Assembly: GCF_000013385.1 (NCBI RefSeq)
Contig: NC_007760.1
Span: 3,446,001 to 3,510,000 of the forward strand
Direction of reading: 5' to 3'
Source: Anaeromyxobacter dehalogenans 2CP-C
Lineage (GTDB): Bacteria; Myxococcota; Myxococcia; Myxococcales; Anaeromyxobacteraceae
DNA length: 64,000 bases
Shown: in pieces, positions 36,929 through 44,828 of the stretch
How the letters are laid out: each line of letters begins with the position of its first letter
Position numbering within the stretch: position 1 is the stretch's first letter
Translations under genes and position numbers: made by a program
Notes under the pieces: generated by a model
Database searches by the model: none
What the model was told of the DNA's origin: nothing
What the model saw: only the letters and a program-made list of their open reading frames with translations

Positions 36929-37827
36929 CGGCCGGTGTCGAAGACCTGGATGCGGTCGTTGCCGCGATCCGCCACGAACACGGCGCCGTCCGGCTCGAAG
37001 CAGATCTGGGCGGGGTAGTAGACCAGGCCGGGGCCCCAGCCGAGCGCGAGCTGCCGCCCCTGGAACGAGCCGTCGGAGCCGAGGATCGCGATCCCGCCGC
37101 CATGCTGGTCCACGGCGTAGAGCTTGCCCTGGTGGAACGCGAGGTAGGTGGGGAAGCTCATCACGTCCTTGCGCGACTCGGTGAGGCGCTTGAACGCGGT
37201 CGCGCTCTTGTCCGCGATCCAGATCGCGGCGCCCACCGCGTCCACGGCGTACACCGTGCCGCCTCCGTCCACCGCCACGTCCGTGAACTGCGCGCCCTCG
37301 CGCGGCAGGTCGAGCTGCCGGATCACCTTGCCGGCCGCGTCGGTCACGAGCACTCGCGGCCCGAGGACGTCCAGGACGTACAGGTTGCCCGCGCCGTCCA
37401 CCTTGAAGCTGCCGGGGAGCACGCCGGCCGGCGCGCCCTGCAGGTCCACGTTGCCGAGGAAGGCTCCCTTCGCGTCGAGCCGCACGATCTTGCGCAGCTT
37501 CTCGTCGAGGACGAGCACCTCGCCCTTGGGATCGAGCTGCACGCGGTACGGGTACGGCACCTGGGCGAGCTTCACCTGGGTCCCGCCGCTGAGGGTCCCG
37601 TCACGGTAAGTGTACAGCAGCAGCCGGGCGTTGCCGGTGTCGGCGACGACGACGGCGCCGCCCGCCCCGCAGGCCACGCCTTCGGGCCGCCGAAGCTGGG
37701 CTTCCTTCGGATCGGAGTAGACGGTGGTCTGGTGGCGGAAGGCCTGGGCGGCGCCCACGGCCGGCCCGAACACCAGCGCGAGCCCCAACACCGACTGGAA
37801 CACGATCGCTCTCGACACGGGCGTCAC
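36925..37827 (-). CDS. NHL-repeat beta-propeller protein, secreted
   Basis: A 300-residue exported protein with a signal peptide ending near VGAAQA (residue 27) and NHL repeats across the rest: RRPEGVACGAGGAVVVADTGNARLLLY, YRVQLDPKGEVLVLDEKLRKIV, FKVDGAGNLYVLD, TDVAVDGGGTVYAVDA and ICFEPDGAVFVADRGNDRIQVFD. It is related to the next gene but distinct. GTG 37827 overlaps the stop of the 16-heme cytochrome gene (GTGA), and its own stop overlaps the next propeller. It is tightly coupled within the cytochrome operon. Confidence 0.87.
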   Translation of the reverse strand: MTPVSRAIVFQSVLGLALVFGPAVGAAQAFRHQTTVYSDPKEAQLRRPEGVACGAGGAVVVADTGNARLLLYTYRDGTLSGGTQVKLAQVPYPYRVQLDPKGEVLVLDEKLRKIVRLDAKGAFLGNVDLQGAPAGVLPGSFKVDGAGNLYVLDVLGPRVLVTDAAGKVIRQLDLPREGAQFTDVAVDGGGTVYAVDAVGAAIWIADKSATAFKRLTESRKDVMSFPTYLAFHQGKLYAVDQHGGGIAILGSDGSFQGRQLALGWGPGLVYYPAQICFEPDGAVFVADRGNDRIQVFDTGR

Positions 37828-39134
37828 CTCTTGAACGACTCGTGGCACTTCGTGCACAGGTCGGTGGTCGTCGGGAACGGCAGCATCTGCGCGTACTCGG
37901 TCCCGTGGGCGCGGTGGCAGCTCAGGCAGTCCACGTTCCGGTTCGGGTTGCGCGGGTCCTTCACCTTCTCGCCGATCGGGTGGGACGAGTGGCGCTGCCA
38001 GTCGTGGCACTTGCCGCACATCTCGATCCGGTTCGCCCCGGTGAGCATGAGCGGCGCGTCGGAGGAGTGCGGATCGTGGCAGGCCCCGCACTCCCCGGCG
38101 CCGACCGGCTCGTGCTTCGCCGGCGAGAGCTTCTGCCGCTTGATGGTGTCCGCGTGGCACTCGCCGCAGACCACCGTCAGGTTCGCCCGCGGCAGGCCCG
38201 CCTGCTTCGACGCGTGCGGGCCGTGGCAGGTCAGGCAGGCGTCGCCCTCCAGCACCGGCCGGTGCACCCGCGCCTTGGCGGTGAACTCGCCGATCTTCGG
38301 CGCGTGGCACAGCTTGCAGAGCTCGACGCCCGCCTGCTTCGGCTTGAAGCGGTTCGGCGAGCCGGGCGGCTCGTGGCACTGGGCGCACTGCCCGCGCGCG
38401 ACCGGCGGGTGGACGTGGTCGTAGAGCATGCCCGGCTTGTTCGAGCCGTGCGGGTCGTGGCAGGTCGTGCAGCGCGCCTTCCCGACCGGGTAGTTCATGT
38501 GCTTCTTCAGGAAGATGGCGCCGTCCGGGCGGTGGCACCCGACGCAGAGGTCCGGCGCGTCCTTCTTGAGCAGGCTCGGCGCGGCCGCGGAGCCGTGGAT
38601 CTCGTGGCAGGTCGCGCAGTCGTTCTCGACCGGCTTGTGCTTCACCTTCGCCGCCACGATGCCGTCCACCAGGTTCTTGTGGCAGCCGGCGCAGAGCTCC
38701 GCCCCGCCCTTCAGCAGGTTGTTCTTGAAGTTCGAGGCGTGCGCGGCGTGACAGCTCGCGCACTTGCCCTCGCTCACCGGGGCGTGGAGGCTCTTCGCCG
38801 AGGCCGGGATCATCCCGCCGTGGCACCGGGCGCAGATCTGACCGCCGGTGTCCGCGAGCAGCTTGCCGTGGTCCGAGGCGTGCGGGTTGTGGCAGCCGAC
38901 GCAGTCGCGCGTCCGGACCGGCGTGTGCACCGACTTCTGCGCGAGCTTCTGCTCGAAGTCCGCGTGGCAGTCGAGGCAGAGCTTGCCCTCGGCGCCGGTC
39001 TTCAGGCGGTACGGGTTGCCCTGCTTCGGCGCGGCCGCGGCGGGCTGGGCCTTCGCCGGCGGAGCCTTGGGCGCGCCCAGCGCCGGGCCGGCCGCGGCGA
39101 GGAACACGAGGAGGAGAGCGGTTCGCGAGCGCAT
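37824..39134 (-). CDS. 16-heme c-type cytochrome
   Basis: A 436-residue exported protein with 16 CXXCH motifs. A signal peptide (LLLVFLAAAGPALG) is followed by a Lys/Pro/Ala-rich linker, then regularly spaced paired motifs in the Paired_CXXCH style (CVGCHNPHASDHGKLL, then CARCH), with the heme sites from about residue 60 to 432. There are many extra His for bis-His ligation. Likely periplasmic or surface, forming a linear heme wire that feeds or connects with the filament. ATG 39134 is 8 nt after the stop of the 26-heme gene. Confidence 0.93.
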   Translation of the reverse strand: MRSRTALLLVFLAAAGPALGAPKAPPAKAQPAAAAPKQGNPYRLKTGAEGKLCLDCHADFEQKLAQKSVHTPVRTRDCVGCHNPHASDHGKLLADTGGQICARCHGGMIPASAKSLHAPVSEGKCASCHAAHASNFKNNLLKGGAELCAGCHKNLVDGIVAAKVKHKPVENDCATCHEIHGSAAAPSLLKKDAPDLCVGCHRPDGAIFLKKHMNYPVGKARCTTCHDPHGSNKPGMLYDHVHPPVARGQCAQCHEPPGSPNRFKPKQAGVELCKLCHAPKIGEFTAKARVHRPVLEGDACLTCHGPHASKQAGLPRANLTVVCGECHADTIKRQKLSPAKHEPVGAGECGACHDPHSSDAPLMLTGANRIEMCGKCHDWQRHSSHPIGEKVKDPRNPNRNVDCLSCHRAHGTEYAQMLPFPTTTDLCTKCHESFKR

Positions 39135-39142
39135 GGGTCCTC

Positions 39143-41113
39143 TCACTTCCCGCCGACCGGCAGGTGACAGCTGTCGCACTGGCGCGCGGCGAAGGGCGGG
39201 TGGACCGCCGTCTTGAGGAACTTCGGGTCCTTGGACGAGTGCGGGTCGTGGCACGCCACGCAGTGCATGACCTTCGCGTCGATGCCGGCGTGGCGGGTCG
39301 AGAACTGCGACGCCTTCACGTCGTGGCACTGCTCGCAGAGCGCCAGCACCGGTTCGCTGGTGAGCTTGGGCTGCGCCGACTGGTGCGGCGAGTGGCAGGA
39401 GAGGCAGTCGTCGGCGGGCGCGTGCCGGGTCTCCCCGGCCATCTTCTCCTTCTGCTTGGTGTGGCAGGAGAAGCAGAGGTCCGGGCCGGCCGCGTTGAGC
39501 AGGCCCTTCAGCTTGGCGCCGTGCGGGTTGTGGCACTTGGTGCACTCCCCCGACGCGAACGCCGCGTGGACGCTCTTGGCCGAGTCGGAGTTCGCCGCCA
39601 CCTTGGCGTGGCAGGACAGGCAGAGCGCCTTCTGGTCCTTCACGATCATCCCGCCGGCGTTCGAGCCGTGCGGATCGTGGCAGGTCAGGCAGGCCCCCTC
39701 GGCGAACGGCTTGTGGACCACGCCGGCGGAGGCGAGCTTCATGAGCTCGCCGTGGCACCCCTGGCACATCTTCGCGCCGTCGGTCTTCAGCAGCTTGGGC
39801 CGGTCGGCCGAGTGGCCCGCGTGGCAGGCGCTGCACTTGCCCTCGATCACCGGCTTGTGCGTGTGCGCCTTCACGAACCGGGTCTCCGCGTCGGCGTGGC
39901 ACCCGAAGCACAGCTTGTCCTGGCGCGACGCGGTCATGCCCGGGAAGTCCGAGCCGTGCGGATCGTGGCAGGTGGCGCAGTCACCGTCCTTGAACGGCAC
40001 GTGGACGACCTTGCGCTTGGCCTGGTCGGCGACCTTCGGGTGGCAGGCGGCGCAGCCCTTCGAGACGTCCGTCGCGAGGAGGCCCTTCACCGGCGCCGCG
40101 TGCGGCTGGTGGCAGCCGAGGCAGGCCTTCGGGCCGGACATCGCCTTGTGGCTGACGAGCTTCCTGGCGTCCTTGCCCGGGTGGCACCCGGCGCAGAGCG
40201 CGGCGCCCGGCGCCCGGGTCATGGCGGGGTTGTTCGAGGCGTGCGGATCGTGGCAGGCGACGCACTCCTCCTTGCGCACGGGCGCGTGGACCACCTTCTG
40301 GCCCTTGGTGACGTCCTTCGCGTCATGGCAGTTGGCGCACAGCTTGCCGCCCGCCTCCTGCACCGCGAACGGCTTCGGGCTGCCCGGCGCGGCGTGGCAC
40401 TGATCGCAGCCGCCGGAGAGCGCCGAGTGGACCGAGGCCTTCATGAGCTTCGGCTGGTCGGACGAGTGCGGCTCGTGGCAGGCGCTGCAGCGCTTCCCGG
40501 CCACCGGGTACCCGCCGTGCGCCTTGGCGAACCCGCCGGAGGTGGGCGCGTGGCACTTCACGCAGAGCTGCCCCTCCTCCGCCTTGAGGAGCGCCTTCTG
40601 CGCCGAGGCGTGGGTGGCGTGGCACGCGCCGCAGCCCTCCTTCGCGAGCACCGGGTGCACGTTCTTCCGCTCGAACGCCTTGCGGTCGTGACACTCCCAG
40701 CAGGCGGCGCTCCCCTCCGCCTTCAGCATGTGCGGCGCGTTCGAGCCGTGGACGGCGTGACACTGCGTGCACGAGCCGGTCTTCAGGACCGCGTGGACGT
40801 TCGGCTGGTCCATGCCGATGGACGCCGGCTTGTGGCACGAGTAGCAGAGCTTGTTCCCGCTCTCCTTGAGCAGGAGCTTCGGGACGATGCCGTGGCGCTG
40901 GTGGCAAGCCTCGCACTCGCCCTTCTTCACCGCCTCGTGCGTGTACCGGAAGGCGGAGAACTTCTTCGCCTCCTCGGTGTGGCAGTCGAGGCACTCCTTC
41001 CGCTTGAACTTGCGATCGGCGGCGCCCGCCCCCGCGGGCGCCAGGAGCACGCCGGCGGTGACGGCCGCCAGCGCGAGGATCCGCCAGAGTCTCATCGTGC
41101 GCGTCACGGCCAT
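39143..41113 (-). CDS. 26-heme c-type cytochrome
   Basis: A 656-residue exported protein with 26 CXXCH motifs, one per 25 residues. A signal peptide (about residues 1-31, cleaved near AGAA) is followed by repeated Paired_CXXCH units such as CHDPHGSDFPGM and CHAGHSADRPKLLK. The sequence relates it to the 16-heme protein next to it, which probably arose from the same unit by duplication. Heme attachment needs the Ccm system, not in this window. The start may be ATG 41113 or 41095. It lies 22 nt after the prolyl isomerase gene. Confidence 0.93.
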   Translation of the reverse strand: MAVTRTMRLWRILALAAVTAGVLLAPAGAGAADRKFKRKECLDCHTEEAKKFSAFRYTHEAVKKGECEACHQRHGIVPKLLLKESGNKLCYSCHKPASIGMDQPNVHAVLKTGSCTQCHAVHGSNAPHMLKAEGSAACWECHDRKAFERKNVHPVLAKEGCGACHATHASAQKALLKAEEGQLCVKCHAPTSGGFAKAHGGYPVAGKRCSACHEPHSSDQPKLMKASVHSALSGGCDQCHAAPGSPKPFAVQEAGGKLCANCHDAKDVTKGQKVVHAPVRKEECVACHDPHASNNPAMTRAPGAALCAGCHPGKDARKLVSHKAMSGPKACLGCHQPHAAPVKGLLATDVSKGCAACHPKVADQAKRKVVHVPFKDGDCATCHDPHGSDFPGMTASRQDKLCFGCHADAETRFVKAHTHKPVIEGKCSACHAGHSADRPKLLKTDGAKMCQGCHGELMKLASAGVVHKPFAEGACLTCHDPHGSNAGGMIVKDQKALCLSCHAKVAANSDSAKSVHAAFASGECTKCHNPHGAKLKGLLNAAGPDLCFSCHTKQKEKMAGETRHAPADDCLSCHSPHQSAQPKLTSEPVLALCEQCHDVKASQFSTRHAGIDAKVMHCVACHDPHSSKDPKFLKTAVHPPFAARQCDSCHLPVGGK

Positions 41114-41135
41114 TCCCTCGCTGGAGGACCCCGCC

Positions 41136-42899
41136 TCAGTTGCCGATGCGGGTGATGAACGTCTCGATGTCGTGCGCGGCGCGCAGCTTCGCGGCCCAGT
41201 CCGTCACCGCGCGGTTCAGCGCCTGCCCGAACAGCTTCTTCTGGATGTCCTTCCGGGCCTCCTCGTACGGCTGGACCTGCGGGTCGGTGCGGGACACCAC
41301 CAGCACCACGTACCCCTGCCCCCGGGGACCCTGGTGCATGCGGTAGTCGCCGACCTGCGCGGACGCGAGCGCCCCCGCGAGATCCTCCGGGAGCCCCTTG
41401 GCGGAGAGGAGCTGGCCCTCGAAGTCGAGCGCGCGCTGTGCCGGGGCGAGCTGCCCCTCCGCGTTCGCCTTGAGCCACTTGAAGTCGGTGCCGCGGGCGA
41501 GCCGCTCGGCGGCCCGCTGCGCGCCCTTCATGTCGGGGAACGCGAGCTGGTCGAGCCGGTACAGCGGCGCCGCGGTGAACTCGTCGCGGTGGCCGTCGTA
41601 GTACGCCCGCAGGTCGGCGTCCTTGATGGAGACGTCCGGCACCAGCACGCGCTGGACGAACGTGCCGAACACGAGCGAGTTCTCCTGGTCCGCGACGGCC
41701 CGCAGGTACTCCTCGGACTGGTCGAGCTTCCGGACGCGCGCCTCCTTCGTGAACACGCGCTTGTAGATGAGCCCGTCGAGCCGCGGCCGCTTGAGCTTGT
41801 CCACCCGCTTCTCCTGCTGCGGCTTCTCCACGCCGTGGAAGAACTTCTCGCCGACCGCGTTGGCGAGGTCGCTGACCGTGATGGGCGCCTCGCCGGCGAT
41901 CCGGGCGATGGGCCGCTTGTCCTTCACGAGCACGGCGAACCCGGGCTTCGGCGCATCGAAGTCGATCTTCCGGAGCAGGGCCTCGTCGATCTTCACGTAC
42001 TTCCGGTCGAGCTCCTTGCGAAACGCGATGAGGATCTGCCCGCCCTGGCGGTCGATGGACGCCGCCTCGGCCTCGGCCCGCTTGGCCGGATCGTCGGGGT
42101 AGACGAGGTCCTCCACGTAGAGGATCGCGAACCCGTTCTGCAGCTTCAGCGGCGCCGTGACCTCGCCCTTGTGCAGCGGCTGGAGCGCGGCCGCCACGGC
42201 GGGCAGGATCTGATCGGGCGGCAGGACCTCCGGCTCGCCGCTGCCGTCCGCCTTCTTCTCCGCGACGAGCTGCTTCGCCAGCTCGACGAAGCTCTTGCCG
42301 CCGGCGAGGGCCGGCTTCACCGCAGCGGCATCCTCCTCCTTCTGGAAGAGGAGCGAGCGCACCTTCCAGCGCCGCACCGACTCCTTGTAGACACGCTCGA
42401 CCTCGAGCGCGTCCGGCTTGACGTCCTTCGTCACCTGCTGCTGCAGCGTCTCGCGTAGCGTCACGTCCTTGAAGACCGCCAGCTGCTCCTTCAGCTCCGG
42501 CAGCTCGTCCAGCCCCATCTCGCGCGCCTCCATGATCAGCAGCCGCGAGTCGATGATGCGCTGGAGCACCACCTTGAAGTCCGGCGCGGTGGCGGCCCCT
42601 GCGCTCCGCTCACCGTGCGTCGAGGCCAGGGCCTCCTGGAGGTCCGCGAGCGGGACGACCTGGTCGTCGATGCGCGCGATCGGCATGCGCGCGAAGAGCG
42701 GCGAGAACAGGGGAGCCTCGATGCGCGCCGTCATCGGCGCCGGCTTGGCGGCGGCCGCCGGTTCGGCTGCCTTCGCCGGCTGGGCCGTCGCGCCGGGGCC
42801 GGACGGTTTGGACGGCTCCGCCGCGAAGATCATGCGGGGCGCGGTGAACGCGAGAACGGCGACGAGCAGGGAGCGGGACGTGACGGGCGGAATGGTCAT
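41136..42899 (-). CDS. Parvulin-type peptidyl-prolyl isomerase (OscH-like candidate)
   Basis: A 587-residue exported protein with a signal peptide (LLVAVLAFTAPRMIFA) and an Ala/Pro linker. A SurA/PpiC-like layout follows: an N-terminal helical chaperone region (about 75-170), a parvulin-like segment at about 185-280 (LLFQKEEDAAAV ... NGFAILYVEDLV) and a second one at about 440-550 (LDQLAFPDMKGA ... GYVVLVVSRTDPQ). It likely helps exported cytochromes fold or stay unpolymerised in the periplasm, the role reported for OscH next to omcS in Geobacter. It heads the operon; ATG 42899 lies just behind a sigma-54-like promoter. Confidence 0.88.
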   Translation of the reverse strand: MTIPPVTSRSLLVAVLAFTAPRMIFAAEPSKPSGPGATAQPAKAAEPAAAAKPAPMTARIEAPLFSPLFARMPIARIDDQVVPLADLQEALASTHGERSAGAATAPDFKVVLQRIIDSRLLIMEAREMGLDELPELKEQLAVFKDVTLRETLQQQVTKDVKPDALEVERVYKESVRRWKVRSLLFQKEEDAAAVKPALAGGKSFVELAKQLVAEKKADGSGEPEVLPPDQILPAVAAALQPLHKGEVTAPLKLQNGFAILYVEDLVYPDDPAKRAEAEAASIDRQGGQILIAFRKELDRKYVKIDEALLRKIDFDAPKPGFAVLVKDKRPIARIAGEAPITVSDLANAVGEKFFHGVEKPQQEKRVDKLKRPRLDGLIYKRVFTKEARVRKLDQSEEYLRAVADQENSLVFGTFVQRVLVPDVSIKDADLRAYYDGHRDEFTAAPLYRLDQLAFPDMKGAQRAAERLARGTDFKWLKANAEGQLAPAQRALDFEGQLLSAKGLPEDLAGALASAQVGDYRMHQGPRGQGYVVLVVSRTDPQVQPYEEARKDIQKKLFGQALNRAVTDWAAKLRAAHDIETFITRIGN

Positions 42900-42917
42900 G
42901 TGGGCGGCCGACCTCGG

Positions 42918-42933
42918 TGCAACGGTTGTGCCT
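42918..42933 (-). promoter_or_regulatory. Sigma-54-type -24/-12 promoter
   Basis: On the minus strand AGGCAC-AACCG-TTGCA matches the consensus TGGCAC-N5-TTGCW at every base but the first, with the GG and GC pairs in exact spacing. The predicted start is near 42907, only about 8 nt before the prolyl isomerase ATG, so the leader would be very short. An AT-rich stretch with the palindrome CGAAAATTTCG lies upstream at about 42954-42964. Confidence 0.6.
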
Positions 42934-43057
42934 CGCAACTACCGTGTAACATACGAAAATTTCGGAAGTTTTTCGCGGGGAGCGAGTCCGTCGGGCGCAA
43001 TGATTGCGCGCCGCGACGGATTCCCGCAGCGGCTGTCGGCGAGCGCGCTCCCGCCCG

Positions 43058-44245
43058 TCATCGGGCCCCGTATTCGCGGCGGGCGGAGCTCCGCGTCCGG
43101 CTTCGCGTGGGAGTCCCATCGGCGCCGCCCGAGCCTGGCGCGATTCGCAGATCCATCCCGTCCACCACCGACGCGGCGACGCGGCACAGGACGTCCGCCG
43201 AGTTCCGGACGAGGCCGAAATCGAACCACCAGACGCCGTCGGCGCCGTCCCCCTCCGACACCGAGCTCCACGCCACGACCTCGTGGGCGCGATCGAGCAC
43301 CTGGACCGTGAGCTCCACCCGCGCGGCGCCGGAGGGCCCCCCATCCTCGTACCGCCGCACCACGCCGGCGATCACCAGGTCGGCATCGAGCTTGTCGAGC
43401 ACCGTGCTCGCGACGTCCACGGAGACGCCGCCCGGCATGAGCAGGCGGTTCGCCAGCAGCACCGACCGGACCAGGCCCGGTTCGACGACCTCGACCGCGG
43501 GCGAGGCCGAGAGCTGCCGGACCAGCTCGAGCGTGGCCGCGTCGCCGGCGCTGCGACGGCGCGTCTCGTTGATGAACGGCAGGACCGCGACCTTGAACGG
43601 CCCCTCGCGCAGCCGGGGCGAGCGGAACACCAGCCGCGGCCGGTAGCGCCGCTCGGGCTCGCACCGGCTGGCGCGCGCGCCGCCGTGAAGGAACGCCCGG
43701 AGCGAGCGGCCGAGCCGGTCGAGCACGATGCGCTGGACGCGCGCCTGATCTCGGATCAGCCCCAGGCCGAGCAGCCCCGGCCGTTCGTCGCCGGAGCGCA
43801 CCGCGCCGTCGATCCAGAGGATCCGCGGCGGCTCGCCGGTGGACACGAGCCGGAGCGTGACCGCGAGCCTGGGAGGGGACTGCGGCTGGTAGGCACCCAC
43901 CGCGGCGATGACGATCGCATCCGCGCCGAGCTCCTCGCGCGCCGCGACCGCGGTCTCCGCGTCCACGCCGCTCGTGTTGCGAACGCGGTGCCGGGCCAGG
44001 AACTCCTCGACCGCCTTGCGCGGCACCACCTCGAGCCCGGCGCGCGCGACGGTGTCCTCGATGGCGCGGTCGAGGTCCTCCGCCGGCGCGGCCCCCCCGC
44101 CGACGTTCACGGTCGGAAACACGGCCACCCGCGCAGGCGCCGGGCCCGTGGCGACGGGTACGCGCGCTCCGCCGCAGCCTGCGCCCGACACCGCGAGCGC
44201 GAGCAGCAGCGCCGTCCTAGTGGAACAGCTGCGATAGGAGGTCAT
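43058..44245 (-). CDS. CsgG/GNA1162-like lipoprotein, two-domain
   Basis: A 395-residue lipoprotein with lipobox SGAGC (Cys at about 24). Two segments look alike in pattern: ARVAVFPTVNVGG...LGADAIVIAAVGAY (about 38-115) and FKVAVLPFINETRRR...LDADLVIAGVVRRYEDG (about 215-310). Each resembles the alpha/beta fold of CsgG- or GNA1162-type lipoproteins, some of which form outer-membrane pores. It overlaps the next upstream gene by 29 nt, with GGAGG before ATG 44245. By position it may form the outer-membrane channel for cytochrome export (compare the channel-like OscEFG). The function is an inference. Confidence 0.7.
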   Translation of the reverse strand: MTSYRSCSTRTALLLALAVSGAGCGGARVPVATGPAPARVAVFPTVNVGGGAAPAEDLDRAIEDTVARAGLEVVPRKAVEEFLARHRVRNTSGVDAETAVAAREELGADAIVIAAVGAYQPQSPPRLAVTLRLVSTGEPPRILWIDGAVRSGDERPGLLGLGLIRDQARVQRIVLDRLGRSLRAFLHGGARASRCEPERRYRPRLVFRSPRLREGPFKVAVLPFINETRRRSAGDAATLELVRQLSASPAVEVVEPGLVRSVLLANRLLMPGGVSVDVASTVLDKLDADLVIAGVVRRYEDGGPSGAARVELTVQVLDRAHEVVAWSSVSEGDGADGVWWFDFGLVRNSADVLCRVAASVVDGMDLRIAPGSGGADGTPTRSRTRSSARREYGAR

Positions 44246-44804
44246 CGACCGCCTCCTCGGTGATCCGGTTCACCGGCTCCCCTCCGCTCCCGAGGAGCCG
44301 GTCGCCGAGCGACACCCCTCCCTTGGTCGACTGCCCCGACCAGACCACCTTCCCGGTGGAGGCTTCGAGCATCTGCGCGCTGATCGAGACCACGTTCGAG
44401 GCGGTCGTGCCGGACCGGACCTCCCCGTACTCCTTGACCACGCCGACGATCACCGCGTCGGCCTTGAGCACCGAGCCGAGCTTCACCACCTCGTCCACGG
44501 AGGGGCTGGTCGGGAGCGCGACGCCGGCGCGCGCGATCCCGCGGGCGACCTCGCCGGGCGGCAGCACGTAGATGCCACCGGTCGCCAGGAGCGCGCTGGA
44601 GAACACGTCGCGTACGCGGTCGGCCGCCGCGGCCTCGCGCGTCAGGTTCGAGAACGGCATCACCGCCACCGTCCGGATCGAGCCGAAGTCCATGTTGGTG
44701 TCGTGGTACACGCGGCCGGAGGAGCGGCAGGCGGTGACTGCGACGAGCAGCGTCAGCGCCAGGCAGGTGGAGACGCAGGTGGAGATCGGGGTTCGGGTCG
44801 TCAT
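44217..44804 (-). CDS. CsgG/GNA1162-like lipoprotein, single-domain
   Basis: A 195-residue lipoprotein with lipobox AVTAC (Cys at about 26). The mature part follows the GNA1162/DUF799 pattern: RTVAVMPFSNLTREAAAADRVRD, GGIYVLPPGEVARGIARAG, LKADAVIVGVVKEYGEV and ASTGKVVWSGQ. These proteins share a fold with the curli secretion channel CsgG. It starts 24 nt after the barrel gene stop and overlaps the two-domain relative; the three probably act as one outer-membrane assembly. Confidence 0.75.
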   Translation of the reverse strand: MTTRTPISTCVSTCLALTLLVAVTACRSSGRVYHDTNMDFGSIRTVAVMPFSNLTREAAAADRVRDVFSSALLATGGIYVLPPGEVARGIARAGVALPTSPSVDEVVKLGSVLKADAVIVGVVKEYGEVRSGTTASNVVSISAQMLEASTGKVVWSGQSTKGGVSLGDRLLGSGGEPVNRITEEAVDDLLSQLFH

Positions 44805-44828
44805 GGCATGCTCGAGCGTGCGTCGCGT

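Noticed and set aside
39164-41155. A 663-codon plus-strand frame antisense to the 26-heme cytochrome
   Set aside because: Shadow of a gene with 26 CXXCH motifs and a signal peptide; no Shine-Dalgarno or family features.
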